Shown: in pieces, positions 8,667-17,163 of the stretch
How positions within the stretch are numbered: position 1 is the first letter of the stretch
Layout of the letters: every line of letters starts with the position of its first letter
From: Salinicola rhizosphaerae
GTDB taxonomy: Bacteria; Pseudomonadota; Gammaproteobacteria; Pseudomonadales; Halomonadaceae
Direction of reading: 5' to 3'
NCBI RefSeq assembly: GCF_014652715.1
Contig: NZ_BMZI01000008.1
Coordinates: 209,674-273,673 of the forward strand
Length of the DNA: 64,000 bases
Program-made: the position numbers and the translations under genes
The notes under the pieces: generated by a model
What the model was told of the DNA's origin: nothing
What the model saw: only the letters and a program-made list of their open reading frames with translations
Databases searched by the model: none

Positions 8667-8963
8667 ATGCGAATCCGGCTCGACAACCACAACCACCGGC
8701 CCGATCCGATGATCGTGCTGATCACGCTACTCATCGCCAACGCGGGAGCCCAAATGGCACAGCAGCTCAACATCACCACGGAGGCGATCAAAACCACGCC
8801 GCCGGCCATCGTTTCGCTGCTCCACGCTGGAGGCATGACGCCAAGCGATTGGATCACGGTGCTGACGCTCGCGTATCTCGCGCTGCAGATCGGGCTGATC
8901 GTGCCCAAGTACCTCGAAAAATTCCGCCACTGGTGGGAGCGGATCCGCAGAGGCCGATCATGA
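8667..8963 (+). CDS. Putative holin
   Basis: 98 residues with two hydrophobic segments (about 15-33 and 62-80) and a strongly basic C-terminus (KFRHWWERIRRGR), the architecture of small class II holins. It sits between tail gene X and the endolysin, where P2 has holin gene Y, and its stop overlaps the endolysin start by 4 bp. Sequence similarity to P2 gpY is not evident, so the call rests on topology and position. As the endolysin has a SAR-type N-terminus, this holin may be of the pinholin type, which would depolarise the membrane rather than let the enzyme out. Confidence 0.75.
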   Translation: MRIRLDNHNHRPDPMIVLITLLIANAGAQMAQQLNITTEAIKTTPPAIVSLLHAGGMTPSDWITVLTLAYLALQIGLIVPKYLEKFRHWWERIRRGRS

Positions 8964-9460
8964 AAAATCTCGGCAGCTGGATTGGCGGGGGCGCCATAGG
9001 TGGCGCCTGCGGCCTGGCATTGTCGATCTCCATCGGCGTCGTCAAACACTACGAAGGCACCGAACTGGAGAGCTACCCGGACCCGGTCGGCATCCCGACG
9101 ATTTGCACCGGCCATACCGGGCCGACCGTCGAGCTGCACCAGACGAAAACCGCCGAGGAATGCGAAGCCCTGCTCGCCGGAGATCTCGGCAAAGCGTTCG
9201 ACGCCATCGATCGCAACGTCGCTCCCGAGATCAACGCCACCATGCCACCAACGCGTCGGGCGGCTCTGGCCAGTTGGATTTTCAACGTCGGACAGGGCGC
9301 ATTCCGGGACTCGACACTTCTCGAGCGGCTCAATGCCGGGCGAGTAAGGGACGCCTGCAACCAGCTCACGCGCTGGGTCTACGCCAAGGGCCGAAAGCTC
9401 GCCGGACTGGTAAAGCGTCGATCAACTGAGCGCGAACTGTGTCTCATGGGCCTGGAGTGA
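8960..9460 (+). CDS. Endolysin, lysozyme GH24 with signal-arrest-release N-terminus
   Basis: Hydrolyses the peptidoglycan glycan strand at lysis. The 166-residue product carries the GH24 catalytic pattern: Glu in KHYEG, Asp in SYPDPVG, and Thr in CTGHTGP. An N-terminal weakly hydrophobic, Gly/Ala-rich segment (about residues 7-28) resembles the SAR signal of P21-type endolysins, which is exported by Sec and stays membrane-tethered until the membrane is depolarised. This differs from P2 gpK, which depends on a canonical holin. The start at 8960 overlaps the holin stop codon. Confidence 0.9.
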   Translation: MKNLGSWIGGGAIGGACGLALSISIGVVKHYEGTELESYPDPVGIPTICTGHTGPTVELHQTKTAEECEALLAGDLGKAFDAIDRNVAPEINATMPPTRRAALASWIFNVGQGAFRDSTLLERLNAGRVRDACNQLTRWVYAKGRKLAGLVKRRSTERELCLMGLE

Positions 9461-9470
9461 GGGCGCTCGA

Positions 9471-9839
9471 ATGAAAATCCGCATCCTGATCGGCCTTATC
9501 ACGCTCGCCATCGCCGCTTGGTGCGGCTGGCTAACGCGTGGCTGGTTCGAGGACGCCCAGCAGCTCACCGAAGAACGCGCCGCGCGGCTGGTCGCTGATG
9601 CCGCCATGGCCCGCGAGGCCGATATCGCCAGCGTCGTCGAAAGCCGGCTCGCCGAACTCGACGCCAACGAACGCATCATCGACCGGGGAGTGATCCGTGA
9701 GATTCAGAAACCGATTTATCGTCGTGTCTGCCTTGGCGATGACGCTATCCGCCTGCTCAACGATGCCGCAGCGGGGGGAGCCCCCAATTCAGCAGAACCT
9801 CAAGCGCAAATGCCCGACCACGCTGCCGGCACTCACTGA
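9471..9839 (+). CDS. Inner-membrane spanin (Rz/LysB-like)
   Basis: The 122-residue product has one N-terminal membrane segment (about residues 5-22) followed by a long charged, coiled-coil-like periplasmic stretch, the layout of i-spanins. It follows the endolysin and contains the o-spanin gene starting in another frame at 9697. Spanins fuse inner and outer membranes in the last step of lysis of Gram-negative hosts. P2 uses LysB/LysC at this place. Confidence 0.85.
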   Translation: MKIRILIGLITLAIAAWCGWLTRGWFEDAQQLTEERAARLVADAAMAREADIASVVESRLAELDANERIIDRGVIREIQKPIYRRVCLGDDAIRLLNDAAAGGAPNSAEPQAQMPDHAAGTH

Positions 9840-9951
9840 CGGCACCGGCGGCGACGTCGTACTGACGATGCAAGCCTGGGCGAGCCTTTATCACGGCTGC
9901 GCCACTCGGCATAACGGACTCGTGGACGCCCTCGATGCGAAAACTCACTAG
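9697..9951 (+). CDS. Outer-membrane spanin lipoprotein (Rz1/LysC-like)
   Basis: Encoded in a different frame starting within the Rz-like gene, the usual nested Rz/Rz1 arrangement; it extends about 110 bp past the Rz stop. The 84-residue product has a basic start, a hydrophobic stretch and the lipobox LSAC with Cys20, giving a small lipoprotein destined for the outer membrane. It pairs with the i-spanin. It overlaps the start of gene R (9935) by 17 bp. Confidence 0.85.
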   Translation: MRFRNRFIVVSALAMTLSACSTMPQRGEPPIQQNLKRKCPTTLPALTDGTGGDVVLTMQAWASLYHGCATRHNGLVDALDAKTH

Positions 9952-10417
9952 CCTGCGCCAGCACCTGCTCGATAGCGTGCCAGGACTCGCCGACGACCCG
10001 GACCGGCTCCGAACCTACGTTCCCGACGGCAATATCAAGTTTCACAAAGGCGCGCACCTCTCCCATGAGTACCGGGTAACCGCCGAGATCATCGTCGTTG
10101 GCATCGGCGGCGACCTCGATCCGACCGTGTTGCCCCTGCTCCAGTGGCTCGCGCACTACCAGCCGGACGTCGACCCCGAGCAGGCGCTGCGCTTCACGCT
10201 CGAGATCCACTCGAACACCGATATCGACGTCATTTTCAGCGTCGAGCTGACCGAGCGCGTCGTCGCTCTCGTCGACTGCGACGCCGGCGTGATTCGCAGC
10301 GAACACCGCATGCCGGAGTACCCGGCGAACGACTGCCCAGCAGAACGCTGGCAACTGTTCACGCGCGACAATCCAGCGGACGGCTACCGGCTCGCCGCCG
10401 AATGGGGCAACGCGTGA
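9935..10417 (+). CDS. R: Tail completion protein (P2 gpR)
   Basis: Needed to complete the tail at its head-proximal end. The 160-residue product (P2 gpR 155) begins MRKLTSLRQHLLDSVP and contains HLSHEYRVTAEIIVVGIGGD and LPLLQWLAHYQPD, hallmarks of the gpR family. It overlaps the o-spanin end and, by GTGA, the start of S. Confidence 0.93.
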   Translation: MRKLTSLRQHLLDSVPGLADDPDRLRTYVPDGNIKFHKGAHLSHEYRVTAEIIVVGIGGDLDPTVLPLLQWLAHYQPDVDPEQALRFTLEIHSNTDIDVIFSVELTERVVALVDCDAGVIRSEHRMPEYPANDCPAERWQLFTRDNPADGYRLAAEWGNA

Positions 10418-11085
10418 GCGATGACTCCCTGACCCAGCTCGCCGAATGGATCGAGCCGCTGCTCGACAAGCTCGAGCCCGCCGAGCGCAAGAAGCTCGCC
10501 CGTGAGATCGGCACCGCACTGCGAAAGCGTCAGCAGCAACGGATCCGACGGCAGAAAAATCCGGACGGCACGCCCTACCCGGCCCGCGTCGGCAAGAAAA
10601 AGCGCCGGCGCGCGCGCAAGCGGCTGCGCTTCCTCTACGAAAAGCCGGGGCATGCCGCCGAAGAGCGCGAAATCGTGAACTGGTTTTCCACGCCCGAGAC
10701 CTACTTCGGGTTCGACCAGCGCCACGCCGGAGCTCTGCGCACGTTCAAGAAGCGTCGCGTCGTCCGCGTGCTCGAGATCGATCTGACGCCCGTCGCGGAT
10801 CCGCGCGAGAAGGCTGGCAAGCGCAAGTCCAGCGAGGCGATGTTCGAGAAACTGCGCACCGCGCGCTATCTAAAGATGAAGCCGACATCGGATGGCGTTT
10901 CGATGGGCTACGAGGGCCGAATCGCTCACATCGCCCGCATCCACCAGGAGGGCAAACGCGCGCCGGTCAACGCCCACCTCGAGTACGACTATCCCAAGCG
11001 CCAACTGCTTGGGACGACGCCCGATGACGTCGAGATGATTCACGACATGATCGTTCGCCATCTCGGCGCGGACCTTGAGGGCTGA
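10414..11085 (+). CDS. S: Tail completion/virion morphogenesis protein (P2 gpS family)
   Basis: Works with gpR at tail completion. I chose GTG at 10414, giving 223 residues, because it overlaps the R stop as GTGA and the family sequence begins there (SDDSLTQLAEWIEPLLDKL); an ATG at 10402 is the alternative. Family features are the RKRQQQRI stretch, PYPAR and the C-terminal RQLLGTTPDDVEMI. It is clearly longer than P2 gpS (150) because of a basic insert (KKKRRRARKRLRF) and a longer middle. It is the last gene of the O-to-S transcription unit; a late-activator site follows within 10 bp. Confidence 0.9.
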   Translation: MSDDSLTQLAEWIEPLLDKLEPAERKKLAREIGTALRKRQQQRIRRQKNPDGTPYPARVGKKKRRRARKRLRFLYEKPGHAAEEREIVNWFSTPETYFGFDQRHAGALRTFKKRRVVRVLEIDLTPVADPREKAGKRKSSEAMFEKLRTARYLKMKPTSDGVSMGYEGRIAHIARIHQEGKRAPVNAHLEYDYPKRQLLGTTPDDVEMIHDMIVRHLGADLEG

Positions 11086-11092
11086 CGCCCTA

Positions 11093-11113
11093 CTGTAAGC
11101 CCGAGACTTACAG
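11093..11113. promoter_or_regulatory. Ogr-type late activator site upstream of V
   Basis: Inverted repeat CTGTAAG (11093-11099), 7-bp spacer, CTTACAG (11107-11113), containing TGT-N13-ACA like the site between P and O. The centre is 57 bp before the V start codon. Confidence 0.75.
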
Positions 11114-11159
11114 ACACGCCCGCTACCGCCAATACGGGCACCCGCGACAGCATGGCGCC

Positions 11160-11801
11160 ATGAACAACGCCGCCGAACTACTCCGCCTGATCAACAACCT
11201 GATCCGATACGGCACCATCGCCGAGATCGATCACGATGCCGTGCGCGTCCGCGTGCGCTCGGGTGACGCCCTCACCGATTGGATCCGCTGGCAGGAGCAG
11301 CGCGCGGGCCAAACGCGCACATGGAATCCCCCTAGCCTCGGCGAGCAGGTCGTGCTGCTGGCACCGGGCGGTGAGCTCCGCGCTGCCTCCGTACTCATGT
11401 CGCTGAACACCCGGGCCACCCCACCGCCGAGCGCGGATCCAAACGTGACGATGATCGAGCTACCCGACGGCGCGATCATCCATTACGACCACGGCGCGCA
11501 CCACCTGCAAGCGACACTGCCCGGCACCGCCACCGTTAAGACCAAAGGCGACATTGTCGTGAACACCGATGCCGCACTCACTGCGACGGCCGCCGGCGGC
11601 GCGACGATCAATGCCAACGTCATCATCAATGGCGATGTCACGTTGAACGGCAACCTGAGTCAGCCCAGCGGCAAGACCGCGACCATGGCCGGGGACGTCA
11701 AATTCACCGGCGGCGTCACCAGCAACGGCAAGGACATCAGCTCATCGCACACCCATGACGACGTGAAGAGTGGCGGAGACAAGACTGGGGGCGTGACCTG
11801 A
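11160..11801 (+). CDS. V: Baseplate spike protein (P2 gpV)
   Basis: The trimeric central spike that pierces the outer membrane. The 213-residue length matches P2 gpV (211). The N-terminal half is an OB-like domain (TIAEIDHDAVRVRVRSGD). The middle is beta-helical and repetitive, rich in Thr, Ala and Asn (about 110-190). The tip carries SSHTHDDVKSGGD, whose HxH fits the metal-binding apex of P2-like spikes. No clear ribosome binding site precedes the ATG, and the late-activator palindrome is unusually close. V-W-J-I-H-tail fibre assembly form one rightward unit. Confidence 0.93.
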   Translation: MNNAAELLRLINNLIRYGTIAEIDHDAVRVRVRSGDALTDWIRWQEQRAGQTRTWNPPSLGEQVVLLAPGGELRAASVLMSLNTRATPPPSADPNVTMIELPDGAIIHYDHGAHHLQATLPGTATVKTKGDIVVNTDAALTATAAGGATINANVIINGDVTLNGNLSQPSGKTATMAGDVKFTGGVTSNGKDISSSHTHDDVKSGGDKTGGVT

Positions 11802-12151
11802 TGCCCGGCATGAACCGCACAAACGGCGCCGCGCTCGATGGCTTCGAGCATATCCGGCAGTCCGTCGCCGACATCCTGACAACGCCGATCGGCTCACGCG
11901 TGATGCGCCGGGAATACGGCTCGCTGATTCCCGATCTCATCGATCAACCGCTCAACGACGCCTTGATGCTGCGTGTCTACAGCGCCGCCGTCATGGCGAT
12001 CATCCGTTGGGAACCGCGCCTTCGGGTGACCGGCGTGCGGCAGACTGTCGACGTCGAATCACCCGGACGCGTTGCCGTGGAAATTCGGGGCGTTACCGAG
12101 GATGAAGACGACGTCGCGCTCGCCCTACCGCTAAACGGGGGTGACGCATGA
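11801..12151 (+). CDS. W: Baseplate wedge protein (P2 gpW, gp25-like)
   Basis: A baseplate wedge component homologous to T4 gp25. The 116-residue length equals P2 gpW (115). Typical stretches are GFEHIRQSVADILTTPIGSRVMRREYGS and the C-terminal beta region. It overlaps V by one base (11801) and J by 4 bp. Confidence 0.94.
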   Translation: MPGMNRTNGAALDGFEHIRQSVADILTTPIGSRVMRREYGSLIPDLIDQPLNDALMLRVYSAAVMAIIRWEPRLRVTGVRQTVDVESPGRVAVEIRGVTEDEDDVALALPLNGGDA

Positions 12152-13047
12152 GCGGCGGTTTCACGGCGGTCGATCTCTCACGGCTGCCCGCGCCGGCGGT
12201 CGTCGAGGAGATCGAGTTCGAGACGATCTTCGAGGCCATGCTCGCCGACCTACGGCAGCGGGATCCGAGCTTCGATGTCACCGTCGAATCCGACCCCGCC
12301 TACAAGATTTTGCAGGTCGCGTCCTACCGCGAAATGCTGCTGCGCCAACGCATCAACGAAGCGGCCAAGGGCGTCATGCTCGCCTACGCCATCGGCTCGG
12401 ATCTCGACCACCTCGGCGCCCTCTACGGCGTCGAGCGTCAGACGCTGAGCGAGGGCGATCCCGACGCTATCCCACCGCTGCCGGCCACCCTCGAGACCGA
12501 CGCAGATTTTCGCCGCCGTATCCAGCTCTCGCTCGAAGGCTTCAGCACTGCCGGCCCGGAAGGCGCCTACGTGTTTCACGCGCTATCCGCCGATGGCGCC
12601 GTGCTGGATGCCAGTGCGACCAGCCCATCTCCGGGCGAGGTCGTCGTCACCGTACTGTCGCGCGAAGACAACGGTAACGCGCCGGCGGCGCTGCTGGATC
12701 TCGTCGACCGCACGCTCTCCGCCGAAGACGTCCGGCCGCTCACCGACCACGTCACCGTGCGCTCGGCCGAGATCGTCGAATACCGCATCGACGCCACGCT
12801 CTATTTCTACGCCGGGCCCGATCGGGAGGTCGTGATGCGCCAAGCGCGACAACAGGCCACCGCTCACGCCGAACAACAGCACCGCCTCGGGCTCGACGTC
12901 ACCCTGTCCGGCCTCTACGCCGCACTCCATCAGCCGGGCGTCCAGCGCGTCGAACTCACGTCACCGGCGGCCAGTATCGTCGTCGATCGCACACAAGCCA
13001 CTTACTGCACCGCGATCGATCTTACCGATGGGGGCCTCGATGAGTGA
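12148..13047 (+). CDS. J: Baseplate assembly protein (P2 gpJ)
   Basis: A baseplate wedge protein related to T4 gp6. The 299-residue product (P2 gpJ 302) starts with FTAVDLSRLPAPAVVEEIEFE and contains DVTVESDPAYKILQVASYREM and LAYAIGSDLDHLGALYGVER, strong family signatures. It overlaps W by 4 bp and I by 8 bp. Confidence 0.96.
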   Translation: MSGGFTAVDLSRLPAPAVVEEIEFETIFEAMLADLRQRDPSFDVTVESDPAYKILQVASYREMLLRQRINEAAKGVMLAYAIGSDLDHLGALYGVERQTLSEGDPDAIPPLPATLETDADFRRRIQLSLEGFSTAGPEGAYVFHALSADGAVLDASATSPSPGEVVVTVLSREDNGNAPAALLDLVDRTLSAEDVRPLTDHVTVRSAEIVEYRIDATLYFYAGPDREVVMRQARQQATAHAEQQHRLGLDVTLSGLYAALHQPGVQRVELTSPAASIVVDRTQATYCTAIDLTDGGLDE

Positions 13048-13603
13048 TTCAGGCACCCGAGGCGACGCCGTCAGCCTGCTACCGCCCAATGCCACCGCCG
13101 CCGAGCGGTCGCTCGAGGCCACCACCGCTACAGCCAGCGATCTACCGGTACCGCTGCGCTCGCTTTGGAATCCCGACACCTGCCCCGCCGATCTGCTGCC
13201 GTGGCTTGCCTGGGCACTGTCGCTGGATTCGTGGCAACCCTACTGGCCCGACCGCATCAAGCGTCAGCGCATCCGCGATGCGATCGAGATCCAGCGCCGC
13301 AAGGGTACCGCCAAGAGCGTGCGCGACGTGGTCCGTTCCTTCGGCGGCAGCCTGGCGCTGCGCGAGTGGTGGCAACGGGCCACACCCAGCGAGCCGCATA
13401 CCTTCGATGTCTTGCTGACGCTGGGCGCCGAGGTTCCCAATACCGCCAATTTTCAGCAGGACATCGTCGACGAGATCTCACGCACGAAACCGGTTCGCTC
13501 GCACTTCACCTTCACCGCCGGATTGAGCGCGTCCGGTGGGGTAGGCATCGCGGGGGCAGCACGCCCGATCATTTACCGCCGACTCTCGGCCACTGCCGAA
13601 TAG
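13040..13603 (+). CDS. I: Tail protein I (P2 gpI)
   Basis: A baseplate or tail-tip protein. The start at 13040 (ATGAGTGATTC) gives 187 residues, close to P2 gpI (176), and overlaps the J stop codon; an upstream in-frame ATG at 13028 is less likely. The family pattern LRSLWNPDTCPADLLPWLAW and RRKGTAKSVRDVVRSFGGSL is present. The tail fibre gene starts 10 bp later. Confidence 0.93.
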   Translation: MSDSGTRGDAVSLLPPNATAAERSLEATTATASDLPVPLRSLWNPDTCPADLLPWLAWALSLDSWQPYWPDRIKRQRIRDAIEIQRRKGTAKSVRDVVRSFGGSLALREWWQRATPSEPHTFDVLLTLGAEVPNTANFQQDIVDEISRTKPVRSHFTFTAGLSASGGVGIAGAARPIIYRRLSATAE

Positions 13604-13612
13604 AGGATCCCC

Positions 13613-16039
13613 ATGGCCATTGTCTTCACTATCACCGACGCCGGCCGCGCCGCGCTGGTCGACCCGGACAACAACGGCACCAACGCCGTCGTCATCGCCG
13701 AGGTCGAGCTGGGGTCCGGGCGTTACGCACCAACGAAGGATCAAACCGAGCTCAAGGCGCCAATCAAGCGCGTCGACACCATCGCCGGCAAAACGGTCTC
13801 CGACGACACACTTCACGTCACCGTGCAGGACGAGACGAATGATGCCTATCAGGTCGGCGAGATCGGCCTGTTCACCGATGCCGGCGTGCTGTTCGCGGTC
13901 TACTCCCAATCAGACTGGATCATCGAGAAAGCCGCGCCGGCCACGCTGCTGCTCGCCACCGACCTGGTCATCGAATCGCTCGATGTCTCGAGCATCACTT
14001 TCGGCGATGCCGCGTTTCTCAATCCCCCTGCATCCACCACAGTCAAAGGCGTGCTGGAACTCGCCACGCAGGAGGAAGTCGACGCCGGTACCGACCGGTT
14101 GCGCGCGGTCGTTCCGCGAACCCTGAAAGCCTTCATCGACAAGGTGCTCAAGGCCTACGCGACGGTGAAACAGCTCACCGATCACGCGGCCAGCCGCGAC
14201 CACCCCGCCGCCAATACCAATAACCAGGGCATGGTCGAACTCGCCACCTACGCCGAGACCAAAGAGGGGCAGGACAATGCCCGCGCCGTCACGCCGGCTG
14301 CAAACAAGGCCGCACTCGACCAGCACCGTACCGAGATCGGCGCACACGATGCCGATCGTATCTCGCTCGGCAGCCTCGCCAAGCTGGGCGATCCAAAGAC
14401 CGTGCAGGCCGCGCTCGCCGCACTGGGAACGGCCGCACTGGTAGATGAAGCCTCGTTTCGAGATGCCAGTAATCTCAACACCGGCAAGATACCCAAGGCC
14501 CGACTATCAGGCAGCTACGATATCGACGTGTCGGGCAGTGCCGGCGACGCTTCCAGGCTCGGTGGCCAACCGCTTTCGGCGCTGGTTCGCAACAACGTCG
14601 ATGCCATGCAGTCCCTGAGCGGACCGCTAACCGTTAACACCAGCGGGCATTTCGACGACGGCAATGATTACGGCATCAGAATCGTGGCCTTCGAGCCCAC
14701 CCTGCTACTGTTCGACAAGTCGACGAACGCTGGCATGGGCGCGCTGTACTACAACGGCGGCAGTCTGGTCGTGAAGGTCGATGCCGACGGCGACAGCGTC
14801 GACGATGTCAGCGGATGTGTGAACGCCTTCCAGTTCGCCGAGAACTACGCCCGGGCGTTTGGCTCGCTCGGCGTCGGCGGTGCGGTACCAGGCGGCTCAT
14901 TCGACAACGGTAGCGCCATTGCTTTGGCTGATAACGACTCGGGTATCCGCGGCGCCGGCGATGGCAAGATCGAAACTTGGGCCGACAACCAGCGACAGGT
15001 AGTCGTCACCAAAGGCGTCGTTCGCGTCGATAATCAGCTCGTTGTCTCTTCCGCGCTGACCGCCGACTCCAGCGGCATCAAGTTGGTTACCGATCTCGCG
15101 TTGGCCAACAAGAACATTACCGGCGTCAACAAGATCGTCATCAATGATGACGGTTTTGGCGAGGGGTTCATGCTGCCCAACTGGGAGTTTTCGGAGAGCG
15201 GTGGATCTGCCTACGTCAGGGACAGCAAGAACAGCCATATCGTCATGGAATTTGCGCCCAATTATGTGAGAGCGGTAGACGGACTGGCCGTTGGTACTGC
15301 CGCAACAGCCAGCAAAACGTTCTGGAATGGTGCCGCTGTCGCTCTTGGCGATGATGATTCCGGCATTCGCGGAAGCGGTGACGGCCAAGTAGAAATCTGG
15401 GCAAATAATGATCGCAAGGCCTATTTCACGTCCGATCTGGCAGTGATCTATCCCGAGTTGGTGATATCGAGTAGCAAGATCCGGCTCGGATCCGGCGGCA
15501 CCACGAATTGGGACGGTATCGTCTACGACGAAGGCGACAACACCCTGGCGTTCTATGCCGATCAGGAGCCCGGCAAGGACACACCCCGCGTATTGCTCGG
15601 GCCCGGTTGGGTCGAAGCCGGCGGCGACAGGCTGCTGAAAGAGAGAGATTACGACGCCACGAAGATCACCAATGGCGGCGCCCGACTCTCAGTTTCGAGC
15701 GGCGGCAACGTCGACTATCACGATGGCAACGACTATCGATTCCGCATCCGGCCCAATGGACGCATCGACCGAGCCGATGGGGGCATCGACAGCAACCTGA
15801 TGAATATCAGTGTGGGGGGAGTGGGCACTTACGCACTGCTCAACAACAAAGCGAACAAGCGCTTGCAGCCGGGCGACACCATCGGCGGTAGCAATCTCGA
15901 GTACACGTCTCTACGCCCCGTCGACAAAGGGCTTTCCGGCGAAAGCCCCAGTGGGACATGGCGCTGTATGGGCCATACCTATGACGCGGACGCCAGCTAC
16001 GCCGAAGAGCGCGCGTCACTTTTCGTGAGGATCTCCTGA
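13613..16039 (+). CDS. H: Tail fibre protein (P2 gpH-like)
   Basis: The receptor-binding fibre attached to the baseplate, setting host range. The 808-residue product has a conserved N-terminal attachment domain (about 1-150, beginning MAIVFTITDAGRAALVD) and two collar-type fibre repeats (KGVLELATQEEVDAG near residue 145; GMVELATYAETKEG near 205). A long variable shaft contains two copies of a roughly 35-residue repeat centred on DSGIRGxGDGxxExWA (encoded near 14,925-15,000 and 15,345-15,420). The C-terminus GTWRCMG...ERASLFVRIS is typical of a fibre tip. It is longer than P2 gpH (669). The assembly protein overlaps by one base. Confidence 0.92.
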   Translation: MAIVFTITDAGRAALVDPDNNGTNAVVIAEVELGSGRYAPTKDQTELKAPIKRVDTIAGKTVSDDTLHVTVQDETNDAYQVGEIGLFTDAGVLFAVYSQSDWIIEKAAPATLLLATDLVIESLDVSSITFGDAAFLNPPASTTVKGVLELATQEEVDAGTDRLRAVVPRTLKAFIDKVLKAYATVKQLTDHAASRDHPAANTNNQGMVELATYAETKEGQDNARAVTPAANKAALDQHRTEIGAHDADRISLGSLAKLGDPKTVQAALAALGTAALVDEASFRDASNLNTGKIPKARLSGSYDIDVSGSAGDASRLGGQPLSALVRNNVDAMQSLSGPLTVNTSGHFDDGNDYGIRIVAFEPTLLLFDKSTNAGMGALYYNGGSLVVKVDADGDSVDDVSGCVNAFQFAENYARAFGSLGVGGAVPGGSFDNGSAIALADNDSGIRGAGDGKIETWADNQRQVVVTKGVVRVDNQLVVSSALTADSSGIKLVTDLALANKNITGVNKIVINDDGFGEGFMLPNWEFSESGGSAYVRDSKNSHIVMEFAPNYVRAVDGLAVGTAATASKTFWNGAAVALGDDDSGIRGSGDGQVEIWANNDRKAYFTSDLAVIYPELVISSSKIRLGSGGTTNWDGIVYDEGDNTLAFYADQEPGKDTPRVLLGPGWVEAGGDRLLKERDYDATKITNGGARLSVSSGGNVDYHDGNDYRFRIRPNGRIDRADGGIDSNLMNISVGGVGTYALLNNKANKRLQPGDTIGGSNLEYTSLRPVDKGLSGESPSGTWRCMGHTYDADASYAEERASLFVRIS

Positions 16040-16650
16040 TGAGCGATACCCAAATGGCTGAAGCGATCGAAGAGACCGTGACGTTGCCAAACTGGCGCAA
16101 CCCGGTCGCCAATCCCGATGGAACGATTGATTGCGAGATCGAGCACGGGCGGTTCGGCTGGATTCCGTTCACCGCCTCGGCAGCCGATGTCGAGGCCCTC
16201 GGCCCAGCGCTCCACGACGCCATCACCCTATCTGGCCAGGAGATTCCCAACCGCGTTACGCCGATTGGAGAGATCGCCGACCGCAAACGCGCCAAGATAG
16301 AAGCCGCCCTCTCAGCCGCACTCGCCGCCGGTATGGCCTACACGCTACCCGACGGCACCGAGGACGTAATCCAAACCCGCCCGGACCAGGACGAAGCCAA
16401 CCTTTTGGGCCTGGCCATCGAGGCCCGCGACCGACGCACCGCCGGCGAGACCGGCGCGGTCATGTCTCTGCGTGCGAAGTCCAATGCCGTCTACTCGCTT
16501 ACACCCGAACAGATGATCGCGCTGACCGATGCCGCGAAAGAGTTCAAGCAAACGCTGCTGGCGAAGTCTTGGCAGCTCAAGGATGCAGTCAGCGTCGCCG
16601 AGACTGCGGGGGATCGAGAAGCGATCGAAGCCGTGAGGTGGGGAGAGTGA
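16039..16650 (+). CDS. Tail fibre assembly-type protein (DUF4376)
   Basis: Takes the place of P2 gene G, the fibre-assembly chaperone, directly after the fibre gene with a one-base overlap. The 203-residue product has a short N-terminal domain (GRFGWIPFTASAADVEALG) and a C-terminal helical domain with DRKRAKIEAALSAALAAGM and a DRRTAGETGAVMSLRAKSN-like segment, the DUF4376 pattern found in many tail-fibre operons. Whether it is a chaperone or a virion component is not shown. Confidence 0.8.
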   Translation: MSDTQMAEAIEETVTLPNWRNPVANPDGTIDCEIEHGRFGWIPFTASAADVEALGPALHDAITLSGQEIPNRVTPIGEIADRKRAKIEAALSAALAAGMAYTLPDGTEDVIQTRPDQDEANLLGLAIEARDRRTAGETGAVMSLRAKSNAVYSLTPEQMIALTDAAKEFKQTLLAKSWQLKDAVSVAETAGDREAIEAVRWGE

Positions 16651-16654
16651 TAGG

Positions 16655-16682
16655 AACCGGACCAGCCGCCACTGGTCCGGTT
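16655..16682. terminator. Bidirectional hairpin between convergent genes
   Basis: Perfect 11-bp stem AACCGGACCAG / CTGGTCCGGTT with a 6-nt loop, between the fibre-assembly gene (plus) and the YegP-like gene (minus). The T tracts are short on both strands. Confidence 0.65.
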
Positions 16683-16694
16683 AGCTGAGCCAGC

Positions 16695-17024
16695 TCAGGT
16701 GTTGTCTTTCGTTGGGCCCTTGCCATTGGTCTTGCAGGACTCGATGCCGTTATCGCGTCCCGCGGTCGAGGTATACATCTCGCTGGTTCCGATGACCTGC
16801 CCGTTCGCCGCCTTCAAATTGAAATAGGGGCTGTTATCCCTCGCGGTCTTCTTCTCGTAGCGAGCATCGTTACCGCTGTTGGTTCGACATGACTCGATGC
16901 CGTTCTCGGCAGCGCCTTTCGACTCATAGGACTCACTACTCAGAATCGTTTCGTGATTGCCCGCCTTGAGGACGAAGTGATATTTACCGCTGGCTTTCTT
17001 ATCGAGGACGTAATAACCGGACAT
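16695..17024 (-). CDS. YegP-like protein, duplicated DUF1508 (moron)
   Basis: 109 residues made of two similar halves of about 50 residues, each with an aromatic-rich strand start (YHFVLKAGN; PYFNLKAANG), a SxxY segment and an ending NGIESCRTN / NGIESCKTN. This is the tandem DUF1508 architecture of YegP. The function of the family is not established. The gene lies on the opposite strand inside the late region, between tail fibre assembly and sheath genes, and is convergent with its left neighbour. It is thus a typical moron, with its own start and a shared terminator hairpin at 16655-16682. It is probably expressed from the lysogen. Confidence 0.9.
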   Translation of the reverse strand: MSGYYVLDKKASGKYHFVLKAGNHETILSSESYESKGAAENGIESCRTNSGNDARYEKKTARDNSPYFNLKAANGQVIGTSEMYTSTAGRDNGIESCKTNGKGPTKDNT

Positions 17025-17163
17025 GCTCTACTCCCGTTACTGGTTTCGAAGATGAACAAGGATCCCGATGCATCTGGAATCTTCGCCACCCAAGCAATAC
17101 GCCTCAGCGTTACACAGTGCAATGCAATAAATAGTCTGTAGCGCTCCCCCCTCGACCCGACAT

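Noticed and set aside
8849..8959. N-terminal extension of the endolysin
   Set aside because: It overlaps the holin gene and would put an Arg/Pro-rich stretch before the SAR segment; ATG 8960 overlaps the holin stop as expected.
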